Below are positions 1-8,072 of a stretch of 63,316 nucleotides of DNA, piece after piece. The first letter of the stretch is position 1. Each line of letters starts with the position of its first letter. The DNA is from Oscillospiraceae bacterium (lineage in GTDB: Bacteria > Bacillota > Clostridia > Oscillospirales > Ruminococcaceae): contig JAGAKZ010000041.1 in assembly GCA_017848115.1 (NCBI GenBank), positions 1 through 63,316 on the forward strand, written 5' to 3'. A model generated the notes under the pieces. That model worked only from the letters and a program-made list of their open reading frames with translations, made no database searches and had not been told where the DNA came from. Position numbers and translations under genes: made by a program.

Positions 1-36
1 GCGTTCATCCTGAGCCAGGATCAAACTCTTTATAAA
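1..36 (-). rRNA. 16S ribosomal RNA, 5' end only (partial)
   Basis: Read on the minus strand, bases 29 to 1 are the universal 27F region of bacterial 16S rRNA (AGAGTTTGATCCTGGCTCAG, then GATGAACGC). By analogy with E. coli numbering, where this motif begins at position 8, the mature 5' end lies near base 36. The rest of the rRNA operon lies outside the window to the left. Certain as 16S; the exact 5' end is inferred. Confidence 0.97.
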
Positions 37-262
37 GTTTATATATTAAGTTCTCTTTCGAACATTAACATCTATCCCGGTACTCTTTTTTTAGAATACT
101 TAGCTTGCAAATTTTATTTTCGTGTCTTTTGCTTGACATCACTCATAATTCATTGATGTTACTCTTTGAATCTTCAAGGGTTTTATGTTAAAGTGCATTG
201 TTCAATTTTCAAGATACTGTTGTTATTCTTACTGTCGTTCGTTTATCCTCTCGTCCGACAGC
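37..262 (-). other. 16S rRNA leader (pre-rRNA 5' spacer)
   Basis: About 225 bases separate the rRNA promoter's expected start site from the 16S 5' end. On the minus strand the first part contains a boxA-like CTTGAAAATTGAAC stretch (around 205-218) and a CTTGAAGATTCAAAGAG stretch; such elements support antitermination in rRNA leaders of Firmicutes. A small stem with GTTCGAAAGAGAAC lies close to the 16S end. Short ORFs in both strands here look fortuitous. Confidence 0.6.
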
Positions 263-268
263 TTTATT

Positions 269-297
269 ATTCTAACATAAAAAAAAGCATATGTCAA
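269..297 (-). promoter_or_regulatory. rRNA operon promoter
   Basis: On the minus strand: -35 TTGACA (297-292), 17-base spacer, -10 TAGAAT (274-269). A/T-rich tracts immediately upstream (298 to about 340) would serve as an UP element. Its position in front of the 16S leader supports the assignment. Confidence 0.85.
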
Positions 298-416
298 CAC
301 TTTTTTAAAATAATTTTTGAGTTTGTTAAATGTAAATATATTTTTGATATATTTATACAATTTATTAGTTATACAATACATATTTAATGATGTTTCAATT
401 TTTTTTAAAAATCCGC

Positions 417-445
417 TTGACAAACTACTTGCACAATGCTATAAT
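417..445 (+). promoter_or_regulatory. tRNA-Lys promoter
   Basis: Consensus sigma-A promoter: TTGACA (417-422), 17-base spacer, TATAAT (440-445), ending 24 bases before the tRNA. It is back to back with the rRNA promoter, so stable RNAs are transcribed divergently. Confidence 0.93.
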
Positions 446-469
446 ATATAAGTCGCTTGTGAGCGAGAT

Positions 470-542
470 GAGACATTAGCTCAGTTGGCAGAGCATTTGA
501 CTTTTAATCAAAGGGTCTGGGGTTCGAATCCCCAATGTCTCA
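470..542 (+). tRNA. tRNA-Lys (UUU)
   Basis: A 73-base cloverleaf: acceptor stem GAGACAT pairs with ATGTCTC, discriminator A at 542, D-arm AGCTCAGTTGGCAGAGC, anticodon loop CTTTTAA with anticodon TTT, and T-arm GGGGTTCGAATCCCC. No CCA is encoded; the base after the discriminator is T. It has its own consensus promoter and terminator, so it is a monocistronic tRNA gene. Confidence 0.97.
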
Positions 543-543
543 T

Positions 544-576
544 TAAAAAAGCCGTACATTTGTACGGCTTTTTTGT
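544..576 (+). terminator. Intrinsic terminator of tRNA-Lys
   Basis: Perfect 8-bp GCCGTACA/TGTACGGC stem (551-558 and 561-568) with a 2-base loop, flanked by A6 upstream and T6 downstream. Confidence 0.93.
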
Positions 577-610
577 TTTATGATAAAGAATACAATATGA
601 AACTATAGTA

Positions 611-658
611 AAATACGCAACTCATCTTATTTAATAAAAGAAAATGAGTTGCGTATTT
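611..658 (-). terminator. Long inverted repeat, probable terminator of the TerD operon
   Basis: A perfect 15-bp stem (611-625 with 644-658) around an 18-base loop starts 2 bases after the stop codon of the small ORF at 661-771. The run of U after the stem on the minus strand is short (TATTTTACTATAG), so termination is likely but not textbook. It could also protect the mRNA 3' end. Confidence 0.65.
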
Positions 659-660
659 AA

Positions 661-771
661 TTATAATTCTTTTTTTGTCTTTTTCTTTCTGTTTGATTTT
701 ATAATCAAAAAAACCACAAATGATACTGCTGCTATAAACGGCTTCAATAATTTTGTTCTTACATTATCCAT
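661..771 (-). CDS. Small membrane peptide, 36 aa, unknown
   Basis: An ORF too short for usual calling starts with ATG at 771 behind an AGGAGAGATAATA ribosome site and ends TAA at 663-661. The peptide has a basic N-terminus, one hydrophobic helix (about residues 12-24, FIAAVSFVVFLII) and a very lysine-rich tail (RKKKTKKEL). This is the typical build of a single-pass small membrane protein with a cytoplasmic positive tail. It lies 28 bases downstream of the TerD-domain gene and just before the inverted-repeat terminator, so it is probably co-transcribed. Function is unknown. The plus-strand reading frame over the same bases is its shadow. Confidence 0.6.
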   Translation of the reverse strand: MDNVRTKLLKPFIAAVSFVVFLIIKSNRKKKTKKEL

Positions 772-799
772 TATTATCTCTCCTATCTGTATTGTACTG

Positions 800-2098
800 C
801 TACGAAACGATCAATCCATACGAAGAACATAATTTTTTCAGACCTTCACGATATCCCTGACCTATAGTATTGAGTTTCCATCTTGAATTATAACGATATA
901 TATCAAGAAATATTATGGTTGTTTCTGCAAACAATTCTGTTGCAGTATATTTATAGATTTCTTTGCCTTGACAAATCAAAGAAACAAACGGATCCATAAC
1001 CTTTGAAAAATTATCCTTTGAATCCGGATGATATATCGAATACACAAACGATATTCGTTCTATATGTGATGGTATTTTACCAAGATCAATATCAAAAGTT
1101 TTATCTTCGTTAAATATAATACCTCCACATTTTGAATCAGTATTTCCAAAATAAATAAAATCGTCATCGCAACTTGTTATCCCCGTTGAATCAAGCATGA
1201 ATACATAAGGATCAATTTCAAGATCCTTGAATAATCCACGATATCCCATCTTAACCTTTATTACATTCTCTGAAATATTATCTATATATACCCTCTCTCC
1301 CCTTTTCAGATGATATGTACCGACTATTTCAGGTGAAGAATGTTTTGTTGGAGTATTTTTTTGCACACTGTTATTCTGATTGTTTATATGCTGAACGTTG
1401 TATGAACTTTTTACGGTTGATTCTGATACAGCGTTCATATTTACAAGCTTTGATCTTTGTATTTCTGCAAGCTCCGACTGCGAGAACGCCGAAATACATT
1501 TATCAGAACATTTCTCACAATTATCCATAGCAGAACCGCTTAAGAAAAATCTTCTGTTTAGTTTGGTTTTTAATATTATATCGCCATAAACAAAAGAACC
1601 GGACGAAAGCGGAGCAACAGTTATTTTGATTTTATTTATTCCTGCTGTAAGATTTACAGGCTCTATGCTGATATCTTTTATATCTGTTGTAAGTATTGAC
1701 ATTGCATCGGGAGAATAAACCTCAAAAATAAATGTATTCTCTGTTTCACATAAAAATTTTCCCATACGAAGTTGTCTTTGCATTTCAGGAATACTGTCTT
1801 CCATACCAAGACCTTTTGTCTTGCCTATTACTTCAACATCTTTGTATGACGCTCTGAAATCTGCGTGTATTGAATAAATATCACTTTTTTCAGAACTATT
1901 CGCCAGCTCTATACGAACATTATTTATTGTAACACCGTCTGATTTTATGAACAAAACTGTTTCTGAATCGTTCCAAAGAGTAGTGTTTGTTCCTTCAATG
2001 ATGCAGGGATTGTTTATATAAAATGGTCCTTTATACTCTCCGGGAGGCAAAGTAATTTTTGCGCCACCTGCATCAATCAATTGCTGTATTTTGTTCAT
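800..2098 (-). CDS. TerD-domain stress protein with atypical N-terminal region
   Basis: A 432-residue protein. About residues 285-432 look like a TerD (tellurium resistance/stress) domain: a LEIDPYVFMLD strand, the SCDDDFIYFGN segment with clustered acidic residues (calcium-binding in the family), then a strand-rich part ending in GQGYREGLKKLCSSYG. Residues 1 to about 70 (LPPGEYKGPFYI, GVTINNVRIE) resemble rungs of a right-handed beta-helix, followed by about 110 residues that I cannot place and a Cys-rich CEKCSDKC motif near residue 195. TerD proteins are usually about 190 residues, so this is a multidomain form. Family knowledge places TerD proteins in stress or phage-linked membrane complexes; the precise role here is not known. 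It follows a membrane-protein gene 16 bases upstream. Confidence 0.75.
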   Translation of the reverse strand: MNKIQQLIDAGGAKITLPPGEYKGPFYINNPCIIEGTNTTLWNDSETVLFIKSDGVTINNVRIELANSSEKSDIYSIHADFRASYKDVEVIGKTKGLGMEDSIPEMQRQLRMGKFLCETENTFIFEVYSPDAMSILTTDIKDISIEPVNLTAGINKIKITVAPLSSGSFVYGDIILKTKLNRRFFLSGSAMDNCEKCSDKCISAFSQSELAEIQRSKLVNMNAVSESTVKSSYNVQHINNQNNSVQKNTPTKHSSPEIVGTYHLKRGERVYIDNISENVIKVKMGYRGLFKDLEIDPYVFMLDSTGITSCDDDFIYFGNTDSKCGGIIFNEDKTFDIDLGKIPSHIERISFVYSIYHPDSKDNFSKVMDPFVSLICQGKEIYKYTATELFAETTIIFLDIYRYNSRWKLNTIGQGYREGLKKLCSSYGLIVS

Positions 2099-2114
2099 AT
2101 ACTCCCCACCTTCG

Positions 2115-2777
2115 CTATTTTATCATCATACCAGAAATTATATAAACTATCACTCCAATTATCATAAAACATGTTATCACTAAAACATATGTTATCTGAT
2201 ATCTGAGAAGAGGAATTACCTTACTGTGATACAATTTTCTATCGCGAAAAAGATTAAAACCACTTGATTTCCAATCGTACAATATCATTATATAAAGAAC
2301 TATTCCCGATGCGATCATTGTAAACCCTTTGGCTTCTTTGGGTACTATAAAAAACAAAATCAACTGCAAAAGAAAAATCAATATCTCTGTCTTATCCTTT
2401 GAGGTAAGTTTAAAATCCTTTTCACCAAGACATTCTGTTTTATACTGCTTTTCTATATACTTTAACGCCGAATTGCATGTACTAAAAAATATAAAATGCA
2501 ACTCATTTCCAACACTTTTATCACCATATGTCAAATGTACCAACGCATATTCGTTATTAGGCAAACCAAATAATATATCATTGCGATTTTTGTGTTTCGC
2601 CAAAACAGTTGCAGATGTCGCGTATTTGTGTATATACAAATGAGGATTTCCATTAGTCTCCTCTATAAGCTGTTTTTTATAAATTTCCTTTTCTTCTGGT
2701 ACAAACCAGTTAAATGTTTCATCATACTGACTGAAACAATCAGAAATCATATCCACATCTTCATAAAAGCCCGGCAT
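2115..2777 (-). CDS. Hypothetical membrane protein
   Basis: A 220-residue protein I do not recognise. The first 125 residues are soluble and mixed alpha/beta. Residues from about 130 form hydrophobic segments (ILIFLLQLILFFIV, FTMIASGIVLYIMILY, and VLVITCFMIIGVIVYII at the C-terminus), giving three probable membrane helices with no signal peptide. The start ATG at 2777 has a GAGGTGATAAA ribosome site. It is the first gene of the TerD transcription unit, behind a good promoter, so it probably works with the TerD protein at the membrane. That link is inference from position. Confidence 0.7.
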   Translation of the reverse strand: MPGFYEDVDMISDCFSQYDETFNWFVPEEKEIYKKQLIEETNGNPHLYIHKYATSATVLAKHKNRNDILFGLPNNEYALVHLTYGDKSVGNELHFIFFSTCNSALKYIEKQYKTECLGEKDFKLTSKDKTEILIFLLQLILFFIVPKEAKGFTMIASGIVLYIMILYDWKSSGFNLFRDRKLYHSKVIPLLRYQITYVLVITCFMIIGVIVYIISGMMIK

Positions 2778-2822
2778 TTTATCACCTCACTGATAATATA
2801 ATCTTAGTATATGCTTAATATA

Positions 2823-2851
2823 ATTATACGAAATTTTTTTTTATTCGTCAA
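2823..2851 (-). promoter_or_regulatory. Promoter of the TerD-group operon
   Basis: Minus strand: TTGACG (2851-2846), 17-base spacer, TATAAT (2828-2823), 46 bases before the first start codon. Confidence 0.8.
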
Positions 2852-2907
2852 CATTATTATTAATTATTTTATAGTTTTATAGAAAAAAACATAGTAAATA
2901 TATATAA

Positions 2908-2941
2908 AAATCAGACAATCATAATAAAGACTGCCTGATTT
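2908..2941 (-). terminator. Terminator after the PBP gene
   Basis: A 10-bp stem with one G-U pair (AAATCAGGCA with TGTCTGATTT on the minus strand) just after the stop codon of the penicillin-binding protein gene, followed by a T run on that strand. Confidence 0.75.
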
Positions 2942-2945
2942 GATC

Positions 2946-4289
2946 TTATTTTAAATTTGTAAGCAATGTATGAACTATAGAATCGGTTGTTACTTCACCT
3001 GATTTACGATCCTCTATAAGAACACAAAAGGCTATCGGATGCTCCGGATTTGAATCAAATCCGACCAAAAACGAATTTTCTTCTGCTCCGTCTTTAATTT
3101 GTGCGGTACCACTTTTCACACCAAGCGTGTAACCCGGAATAGAAGATGTATACCTTTGACCATTATTCAGCATTATCTGTTTAACAAAAGCTGCTGTTGC
3201 TGATGAAAAAAATTCATCTGTAACACTATTAACTGCATGATTATCCGGTGTACCATCAACTCTTGTTGTATATTGTATCAAATACGGAACTGCAGCTTTT
3301 CCCGTTCCGGTCGCAATAGCACTCTGCCACATCATAAGCATACAAGGACTTACCATTGTTTCTCCCTGCCCTATAAATCCCCATTGTGTTGAAAAGTCAC
3401 TTTTATCTGTAAGATTTGTAGATGCAGTTTGTACACTCATATTATTTATCTCCAAACGATATGGCGCCGAACCATTCACTGAATATCCCATTTTTTTCAA
3501 CAGTTCAAAGGACGTTTCAAGATTAAAATCAGGATCTTCAACAAGCTGTGCAAAAAAAGGATTACAACTGTTTGCAAATCCGGCATCTATATTTTGAAAA
3601 CCATGACCATATCTGTTATGGCAATATATGGTAGTCCTCCCTGTGTTCATGTATCCTCCTGAACAGTGGTATGACTTTGATAATAATAAATCTGCGCCGT
3701 ACATTTCATGCGCTACGGCAAGTGTACTTACTTTTTGTGTAGAACCTGGGGTAAATTTATAAAAAGCTTTACAAAGAAGACTTCCTTCTTCAAGTCCTAC
3801 ATACCCTCCAAACGGATTGAGACCCGGTTTACTCACACATACAAGTATTTCACCTGTAATGTAATTATAAGCAATTGCTGCACCATTTTTAGAACCATAC
3901 GCATTATACACTGCCTTATTAGCTGCATGGTCAATAGTTGTATGGATAGAACTTTGTCCATCTGATCCTTTTATTCCAAGCGAAAATGAATAATTACTTA
4001 AAAACTCAATGTTTTCTGACACAAGTGTATTTGTCATCTGACGGCTGTCATTTCCTATCAGATTTGCTATATCAGTAAAATGATCATATCCGTATGTTTC
4101 AGGAGTAGCCTTCTGATCAAATAAAACATCACCGTTTCTGTCATAAACTTTTCCAAGTACAGCGTTTGTTGAATTAACGATATAGAAAGAAGATTCTTTA
4201 TAAATTTTAACAACAAGAATTACCATACCAATGCAGAACGCCAGAAGCATCAGTGTGATAAGGCGCATATTTCTTCTTATGCTCCTCAC
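2946..4289 (-). CDS. Class B penicillin-binding protein (PbpA/FtsI-like transpeptidase)
   Basis: A 447-residue D,D-transpeptidase that would crosslink peptidoglycan outside the membrane. One N-terminal anchor (about 9-28) precedes a short dimerisation-like region and the transpeptidase domain. All three active-site motifs are visible: STQK (S183, K186), SCN (241-243) and KSG (392-394). The length is short for FtsI and closest to actinobacterial PbpA. The start codon directly abuts the stop of the FtsW/RodA gene upstream (4290), so the pair is tightly coupled: the SEDS protein polymerises glycan, the PBP crosslinks it. The FHA-SEDS-PBP order recalls the actinobacterial fhaB-rodA-pbpA cluster. 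Confidence 0.93.
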   Translation of the reverse strand: MRSIRRNMRLITLMLLAFCIGMVILVVKIYKESSFYIVNSTNAVLGKVYDRNGDVLFDQKATPETYGYDHFTDIANLIGNDSRQMTNTLVSENIEFLSNYSFSLGIKGSDGQSSIHTTIDHAANKAVYNAYGSKNGAAIAYNYITGEILVCVSKPGLNPFGGYVGLEEGSLLCKAFYKFTPGSTQKVSTLAVAHEMYGADLLLSKSYHCSGGYMNTGRTTIYCHNRYGHGFQNIDAGFANSCNPFFAQLVEDPDFNLETSFELLKKMGYSVNGSAPYRLEINNMSVQTASTNLTDKSDFSTQWGFIGQGETMVSPCMLMMWQSAIATGTGKAAVPYLIQYTTRVDGTPDNHAVNSVTDEFFSSATAAFVKQIMLNNGQRYTSSIPGYTLGVKSGTAQIKDGAEENSFLVGFDSNPEHPIAFCVLIEDRKSGEVTTDSIVHTLLTNLK

Positions 4290-5573
4290 TTATCCCACCT
4301 GCCTTTCCGGTTTCTTCTCGATTATATTTCTTACACAAACAGGGTTCTGTGTAGCTTTCAGCATACCTATAAGGAAACCACTTGTAACCATTGAGGTACC
4401 ACCATTAGAAAGCAACGGAAATGTGACACCCGTAAAAGGTATAAGATTACATGAACCAAATATATTTAGCGACATCTGCACAACAAAAACCGCAACAACA
4501 CCAACCGCAATATTGCCGTGATAATAGCATTTCGGAGAATTTATAAGAGGTGTTGCCAACATAACCAACACAAGTATGATAAACATAATTGCTGCAAACA
4601 TTCCCCATTCCTCAGAAACTGCTGAAAAAACAATATCAGTATCATATGCTGCAATTTCACACAAATGACCATGACCGGGACCTTTTCCAAGCCAGCCGCC
4701 TTCTGCTATTCCTATAAGTGCCTCACACTGCTGATATCCGTTTCCAAATCTGTCCGCCCAGATATCAACATATAATCTGTCTTTAACATATGATGGCGCA
4801 AGTTTAAGTGCAATAATAACAAGCACTATACCTAATCCTACTATTATGCCAATCTTTTTCTTTGAAAGTTTTGCTCTTGGATAACATATCCTATTTATAA
4901 TTGCACAACACACTACTGCAGCAAAAGTCGGAATACTTCCGAGGTCTCGACACCACCATTGCAGTAAAAGAATGACAGCAGCTATTGCAAGCATATAAAT
5001 CGTATCTGTATTTACTGTAAAGATACTTATCTTTTTCTTTGTCTGCTGTTTATAGAGAGATGTTGCACATATGAAAACAAGTAACGGTTTGATAAACTCG
5101 GATGGCTGAATAGAAAAACTTCCAAAGTTTATCCACATACTTCTGCTTCCGGTAAAAAGTAATATCACAACAATTAATAAACCAACACCGCCATAACAAT
5201 ACGGCTTAAAACTTTCAGCCTTAAAACTATTACGAGTTAAAATATACCCTATATGATACGCAACCATTCCCGCAACTATTGTTATAAAATGTTTTAAGTT
5301 AAAAACAACATCTCCAAAACATGATTGAAATATTAACCCTATATTAACTATAAGTACCATAAGATGATCAATTGTATACGTATCCTGTTCAAGAACGCTT
5401 GTTATCACAAAATAAATTATATCTGAAGCAATTACTATGACTGCCAGTTTTATTACTTCAAATAAGCTGTTATAATTTCCATTAAGCCATACGGCCCCCA
5501 GAAATATCAGATGTGTAACAATAACAAACAACTTGACCAGAAAATAATTAAGCTTTGTTTTTTCTCTTGTCAT
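4290..5573 (-). CDS. FtsW/RodA/SpoVE-family SEDS glycosyltransferase
   Basis: A 427-residue polytopic protein, about ten hydrophobic helices, of the SEDS family that polymerises lipid II into glycan strands. Family signatures near the C-terminus are intact: GWLGKGPGHG, DTDIVFSAVSEEWG and PFTGVTFPLLSNGGTSM. FtsW and RodA cannot be told apart safely from sequence alone; the neighbouring class B PBP and FHA protein favour RodA-like elongation. The start at 5573 overlaps the end of the FHA gene by 26 bases and the stop abuts the PBP start, indicating translational coupling through the operon. Confidence 0.93.
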   Translation of the reverse strand: MTREKTKLNYFLVKLFVIVTHLIFLGAVWLNGNYNSLFEVIKLAVIVIASDIIYFVITSVLEQDTYTIDHLMVLIVNIGLIFQSCFGDVVFNLKHFITIVAGMVAYHIGYILTRNSFKAESFKPYCYGGVGLLIVVILLFTGSRSMWINFGSFSIQPSEFIKPLLVFICATSLYKQQTKKKISIFTVNTDTIYMLAIAAVILLLQWWCRDLGSIPTFAAVVCCAIINRICYPRAKLSKKKIGIIVGLGIVLVIIALKLAPSYVKDRLYVDIWADRFGNGYQQCEALIGIAEGGWLGKGPGHGHLCEIAAYDTDIVFSAVSEEWGMFAAIMFIILVLVMLATPLINSPKCYYHGNIAVGVVAVFVVQMSLNIFGSCNLIPFTGVTFPLLSNGGTSMVTSGFLIGMLKATQNPVCVRNIIEKKPERQVG

Positions 5574-6030
5574 TTTCTACGTCCTTTATTTTTTTTAGGT
5601 GAAACGTCATCGAACCAAGCTGTATTTCATCGTTTACTTTAACTACTGCTGACTTTATTCTTTTTCCGTTTACATATGTACCGGATTTTGAATTGAGATC
5701 ATCAAGCAAAAATATTCCATCTGAATATGTCAGAACCGCATGATAGCGGGATACAGACAAATCCGGAAACTGAATATCAGCAGAACGATGTCTTCCGAGT
5801 AATATTTCAGAATTTTCTACTGGTATCACTCGTGTATCATCAACTACTGCTATATAGCCAAAACGCTTTCTCCATTTTTTTAAGCAAAACTTCTTTTCTG
5901 AATAACATTTTAAAAAAATCACCATCATGCAGATATCTGTCAAAAGCAGTGCCACAAGCACAGAAATGCCCTTAAACGTCGAAAGTTGCTGACTAAATCC
6001 TTTAAAAAACTCTGACAATGTTTCCTGCAT
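5548..6030 (-). CDS. FHA-domain membrane protein
   Basis: A 160-residue protein with one N-terminal membrane helix (about 20-41, GISVLVALLLTDICMMVIFL) and a C-terminal forkhead-associated domain (about 70-150). The phosphothreonine-binding motifs are present: ILLGRH, SVSRYHA and LNSKSGTYVNG. The domain would read Ser/Thr phosphorylation by a PASTA kinase, which is not encoded here. It sits between a glycosidase-like protein and SEDS/PBP genes, so it probably tethers or gates the wall synthesis pair in response to phosphorylation, as FhaB/FipA is proposed to do in actinobacteria. Confidence 0.9.
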   Translation of the reverse strand: MQETLSEFFKGFSQQLSTFKGISVLVALLLTDICMMVIFLKCYSEKKFCLKKWRKRFGYIAVVDDTRVIPVENSEILLGRHRSADIQFPDLSVSRYHAVLTYSDGIFLLDDLNSKSGTYVNGKRIKSAVVKVNDEIQLGSMTFHLKKIKDVENDKRKNKA

Positions 6031-6044
6031 ATTACTTCACCTTA

Positions 6045-7370
6045 TTATTTCACAATATAAAGACTATATCCGAGTTTTTTTAGTTCGTCAACAGTTCCTT
6101 CCACATCAGATGTACCTGCTGACACAATGCATGGAACAATCTTCATATCATTACATTTATTCTCAAGCACTCCCATTACCTCTTCTATGTCTTTATCGGC
6201 AAAATCATTCATACTGATATTTATTACAACATACATAGAGCCAAATTCTTCGGGCTTAAATACTTCAGCTGATGAATTTATTACTTCATTTGCGGAAACA
6301 CTAAGCATTACACGTCCGCCATTTGCCTGAGCAGTGTCGTCAAGTGTGTTTATAAGATCAGTAAGTCCCTTATAACGATCTTCTGACTGCACAATCTCTC
6401 CTATATATCCAAGATCCTTTTCTCTGAACGGCGGAAAATATGTATCTGTACACACAACACTTCCAATACCGGCTGATGTAAGCTCATCAACTATATCTGT
6501 AAGATAACTAATTGCATCATCGGCAAAAGGTGACAACCATGGCTTTCCCCCTGCTTCATACGCGTTGTCAAGCCATTCTCCGGTAAAACCATCTGCAAAC
6601 TGATAGGCGGATTTTTTATAAGTTAAAGGATAAATGTGATCAACTATTGTACTTATTTCGGCAACCGGTTCCATACCGCTTTCTTTTACCGCACTTACCA
6701 TTTCATCTATAGTCACATAACATGATATTACCCCGGACAATCTTGCTGTCCTTACTGAAGAATCATAGTTAAGTTTTCCACCGGTAAGTTTAAGTGGTAA
6801 AACAACACATGAGTAACCCTCAAGTGAAGACAATTTCTCTTTCATAGTATCAATATCCTGAACATCACTCTCTGTGAGATAATAATATCCGCCCTGATTT
6901 ACAAGTTTTATTTTCGAAACAGGCTTTGTTGTTGTCACTGTTGTTATCTCTGTCTGAGGAACTTCAGTAACAGTAGTTACAGGAGTAGTTGAAGTAACTA
7001 TTTCAGTAGTTGTTACAACTGTTGTAGTAACAGATATTTCGTCAGTTGTTGTAATATCCGGAACAGTTGTAATTATAGGTTCATCATCATTTTCTGTATT
7101 TACAGGAACTCTTGTTGCAGTCATATCGTCAAATATTTTTTTATGAGTAGTAACCAGGCTTTCGTCTGTAGAAACAGAAATATCAGACGAAGGCTCTTTT
7201 TCATTACCCTTCAGAAGATCTATAATAGGAACTGCAACTACATAATAACCAAATATGCCAACACCAAAAACAACAGCACAGGTCCCAAGCAAAGACATAA
7301 TCTGATTAGAATTTCCCTTTCTTCTTCTTTTCTTTTGCTTATATATTTTCATACCTCTGTTTTTTTTCAT
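6045..7370 (-). CDS. Membrane-anchored TIM-barrel glycoside-hydrolase-like protein (DUF4015-like)
   Basis: ATG at 7370 is preferred over 7376 because the GGAG site is then 7 bases away. The 441-residue protein has a very basic N-terminus, one membrane helix (about 27-47), a Thr/Val/Glu-rich low-complexity stalk (about 65-155, many TTT and VTT runs) typical of wall-spanning linkers, and a C-terminal (beta/alpha)8-like domain. The stretch KPWLSPF followed by a helix and SVVCTDTYFPPF resembles the DUF4015 putative glycoside hydrolase pattern, where PW.NPY and FDYIRFP occupy the same places. Catalytic competence is uncertain. It heads the FHA-SEDS-PBP operon, suggesting a role in the cell wall. 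Confidence 0.7.
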   Translation of the reverse strand: MKKNRGMKIYKQKKRRRKGNSNQIMSLLGTCAVVFGVGIFGYYVVAVPIIDLLKGNEKEPSSDISVSTDESLVTTHKKIFDDMTATRVPVNTENDDEPIITTVPDITTTDEISVTTTVVTTTEIVTSTTPVTTVTEVPQTEITTVTTTKPVSKIKLVNQGGYYYLTESDVQDIDTMKEKLSSLEGYSCVVLPLKLTGGKLNYDSSVRTARLSGVISCYVTIDEMVSAVKESGMEPVAEISTIVDHIYPLTYKKSAYQFADGFTGEWLDNAYEAGGKPWLSPFADDAISYLTDIVDELTSAGIGSVVCTDTYFPPFREKDLGYIGEIVQSEDRYKGLTDLINTLDDTAQANGGRVMLSVSANEVINSSAEVFKPEEFGSMYVVINISMNDFADKDIEEVMGVLENKCNDMKIVPCIVSAGTSDVEGTVDELKKLGYSLYIVK

Positions 7371-7502
7371 AAACATTCTCCTTCATCAAATTAAGTGTTG
7401 TTATCACACACACCACTTAACACCAATCGTATATAATGTACTATGAACCGAATATATTTAAATCTTATGGTAATCATATTATTTACAAACGGAGGTGTCT
7501 AA

Positions 7503-8072
7503 ATGATAATTGAAAAACTCAGCAGTCTCACTGTCAAGGTATCTCTCTCTCAGGAAGACATGGCAAGCCATAATATAAGTTTTGAGCATATACAAAAAGA
7601 TGATATAAATACTACCAAACTTATAACATACATTGTGCATGAAATAAAAGAAAATCTTGGTCTTAACCTGTACAGCGAGCACTTGTATATTGAAGCTTTT
7701 TCATGTACCAACAATAACTGTATATTATATATATCAGCGATTGACAATGAAATAAATGAAAGTGCGAACTGTACACATGGATTCATTATACTTGAATCCA
7801 CATCTGCCAAAAGCATAATAACATTTTGCACAGAACTTATAAATATTTTTAACGAATACAATGAAAACAGTTCCCTGTATCACTACAAAAATACATTTCG
7901 AATGATACTTGATATAAACCCTGACAAATTTGAAAGTATTGAAGAAACCGCTATAGTCAATAGCATAAAATATTATACTGACAAAATGACTATGATCTAT
8001 ACCAAAGAATATTTTAATCTTATATTCAAAAAAGATGCAGTAAACAAACTTTCAGGAAATTTGTCATTTTAG
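7503..8072 (+). CDS. mecA: MecA-family ClpC adaptor protein
   Basis: A 189-residue acidic protein whose start (MIIEKLSSLTVKVSLSQEDM, then ASHNISFEHI) matches the MecA N-terminal pattern, with the usual region of alternating strands after about residue 60. MecA proteins bring unfolded or specific substrates such as ComK to the ClpCP protease; in Clostridia the substrates are mostly unknown. GGAGGTG ribosome site 6 bases before ATG. Its stop overlaps the convergent rpe gene by 9 bases, so the two mRNAs have complementary 3' ends. Identification rests on the N-terminal pattern and size; the C-terminal half is weakly conserved. Confidence 0.75.
   Translation: MIIEKLSSLTVKVSLSQEDMASHNISFEHIQKDDINTTKLITYIVHEIKENLGLNLYSEHLYIEAFSCTNNNCILYISAIDNEINESANCTHGFIILESTSAKSIITFCTELINIFNEYNENSSLYHYKNTFRMILDINPDKFESIEETAIVNSIKYYTDKMTMIYTKEYFNLIFKKDAVNKLSGNLSF

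Noticed and set aside
166-423. Short ORFs in both strands upstream of the tRNA
   Set aside because: They lie across the rRNA leader and promoter, lack ribosome sites and are composed of A/T-rich low-complexity codons.
644-832. Plus-strand 62-residue hydrophobic ORF
   Set aside because: It is the reverse of the small ORF at 661-771 and the end of the TerD gene, and begins inside the inverted repeat without a ribosome site.
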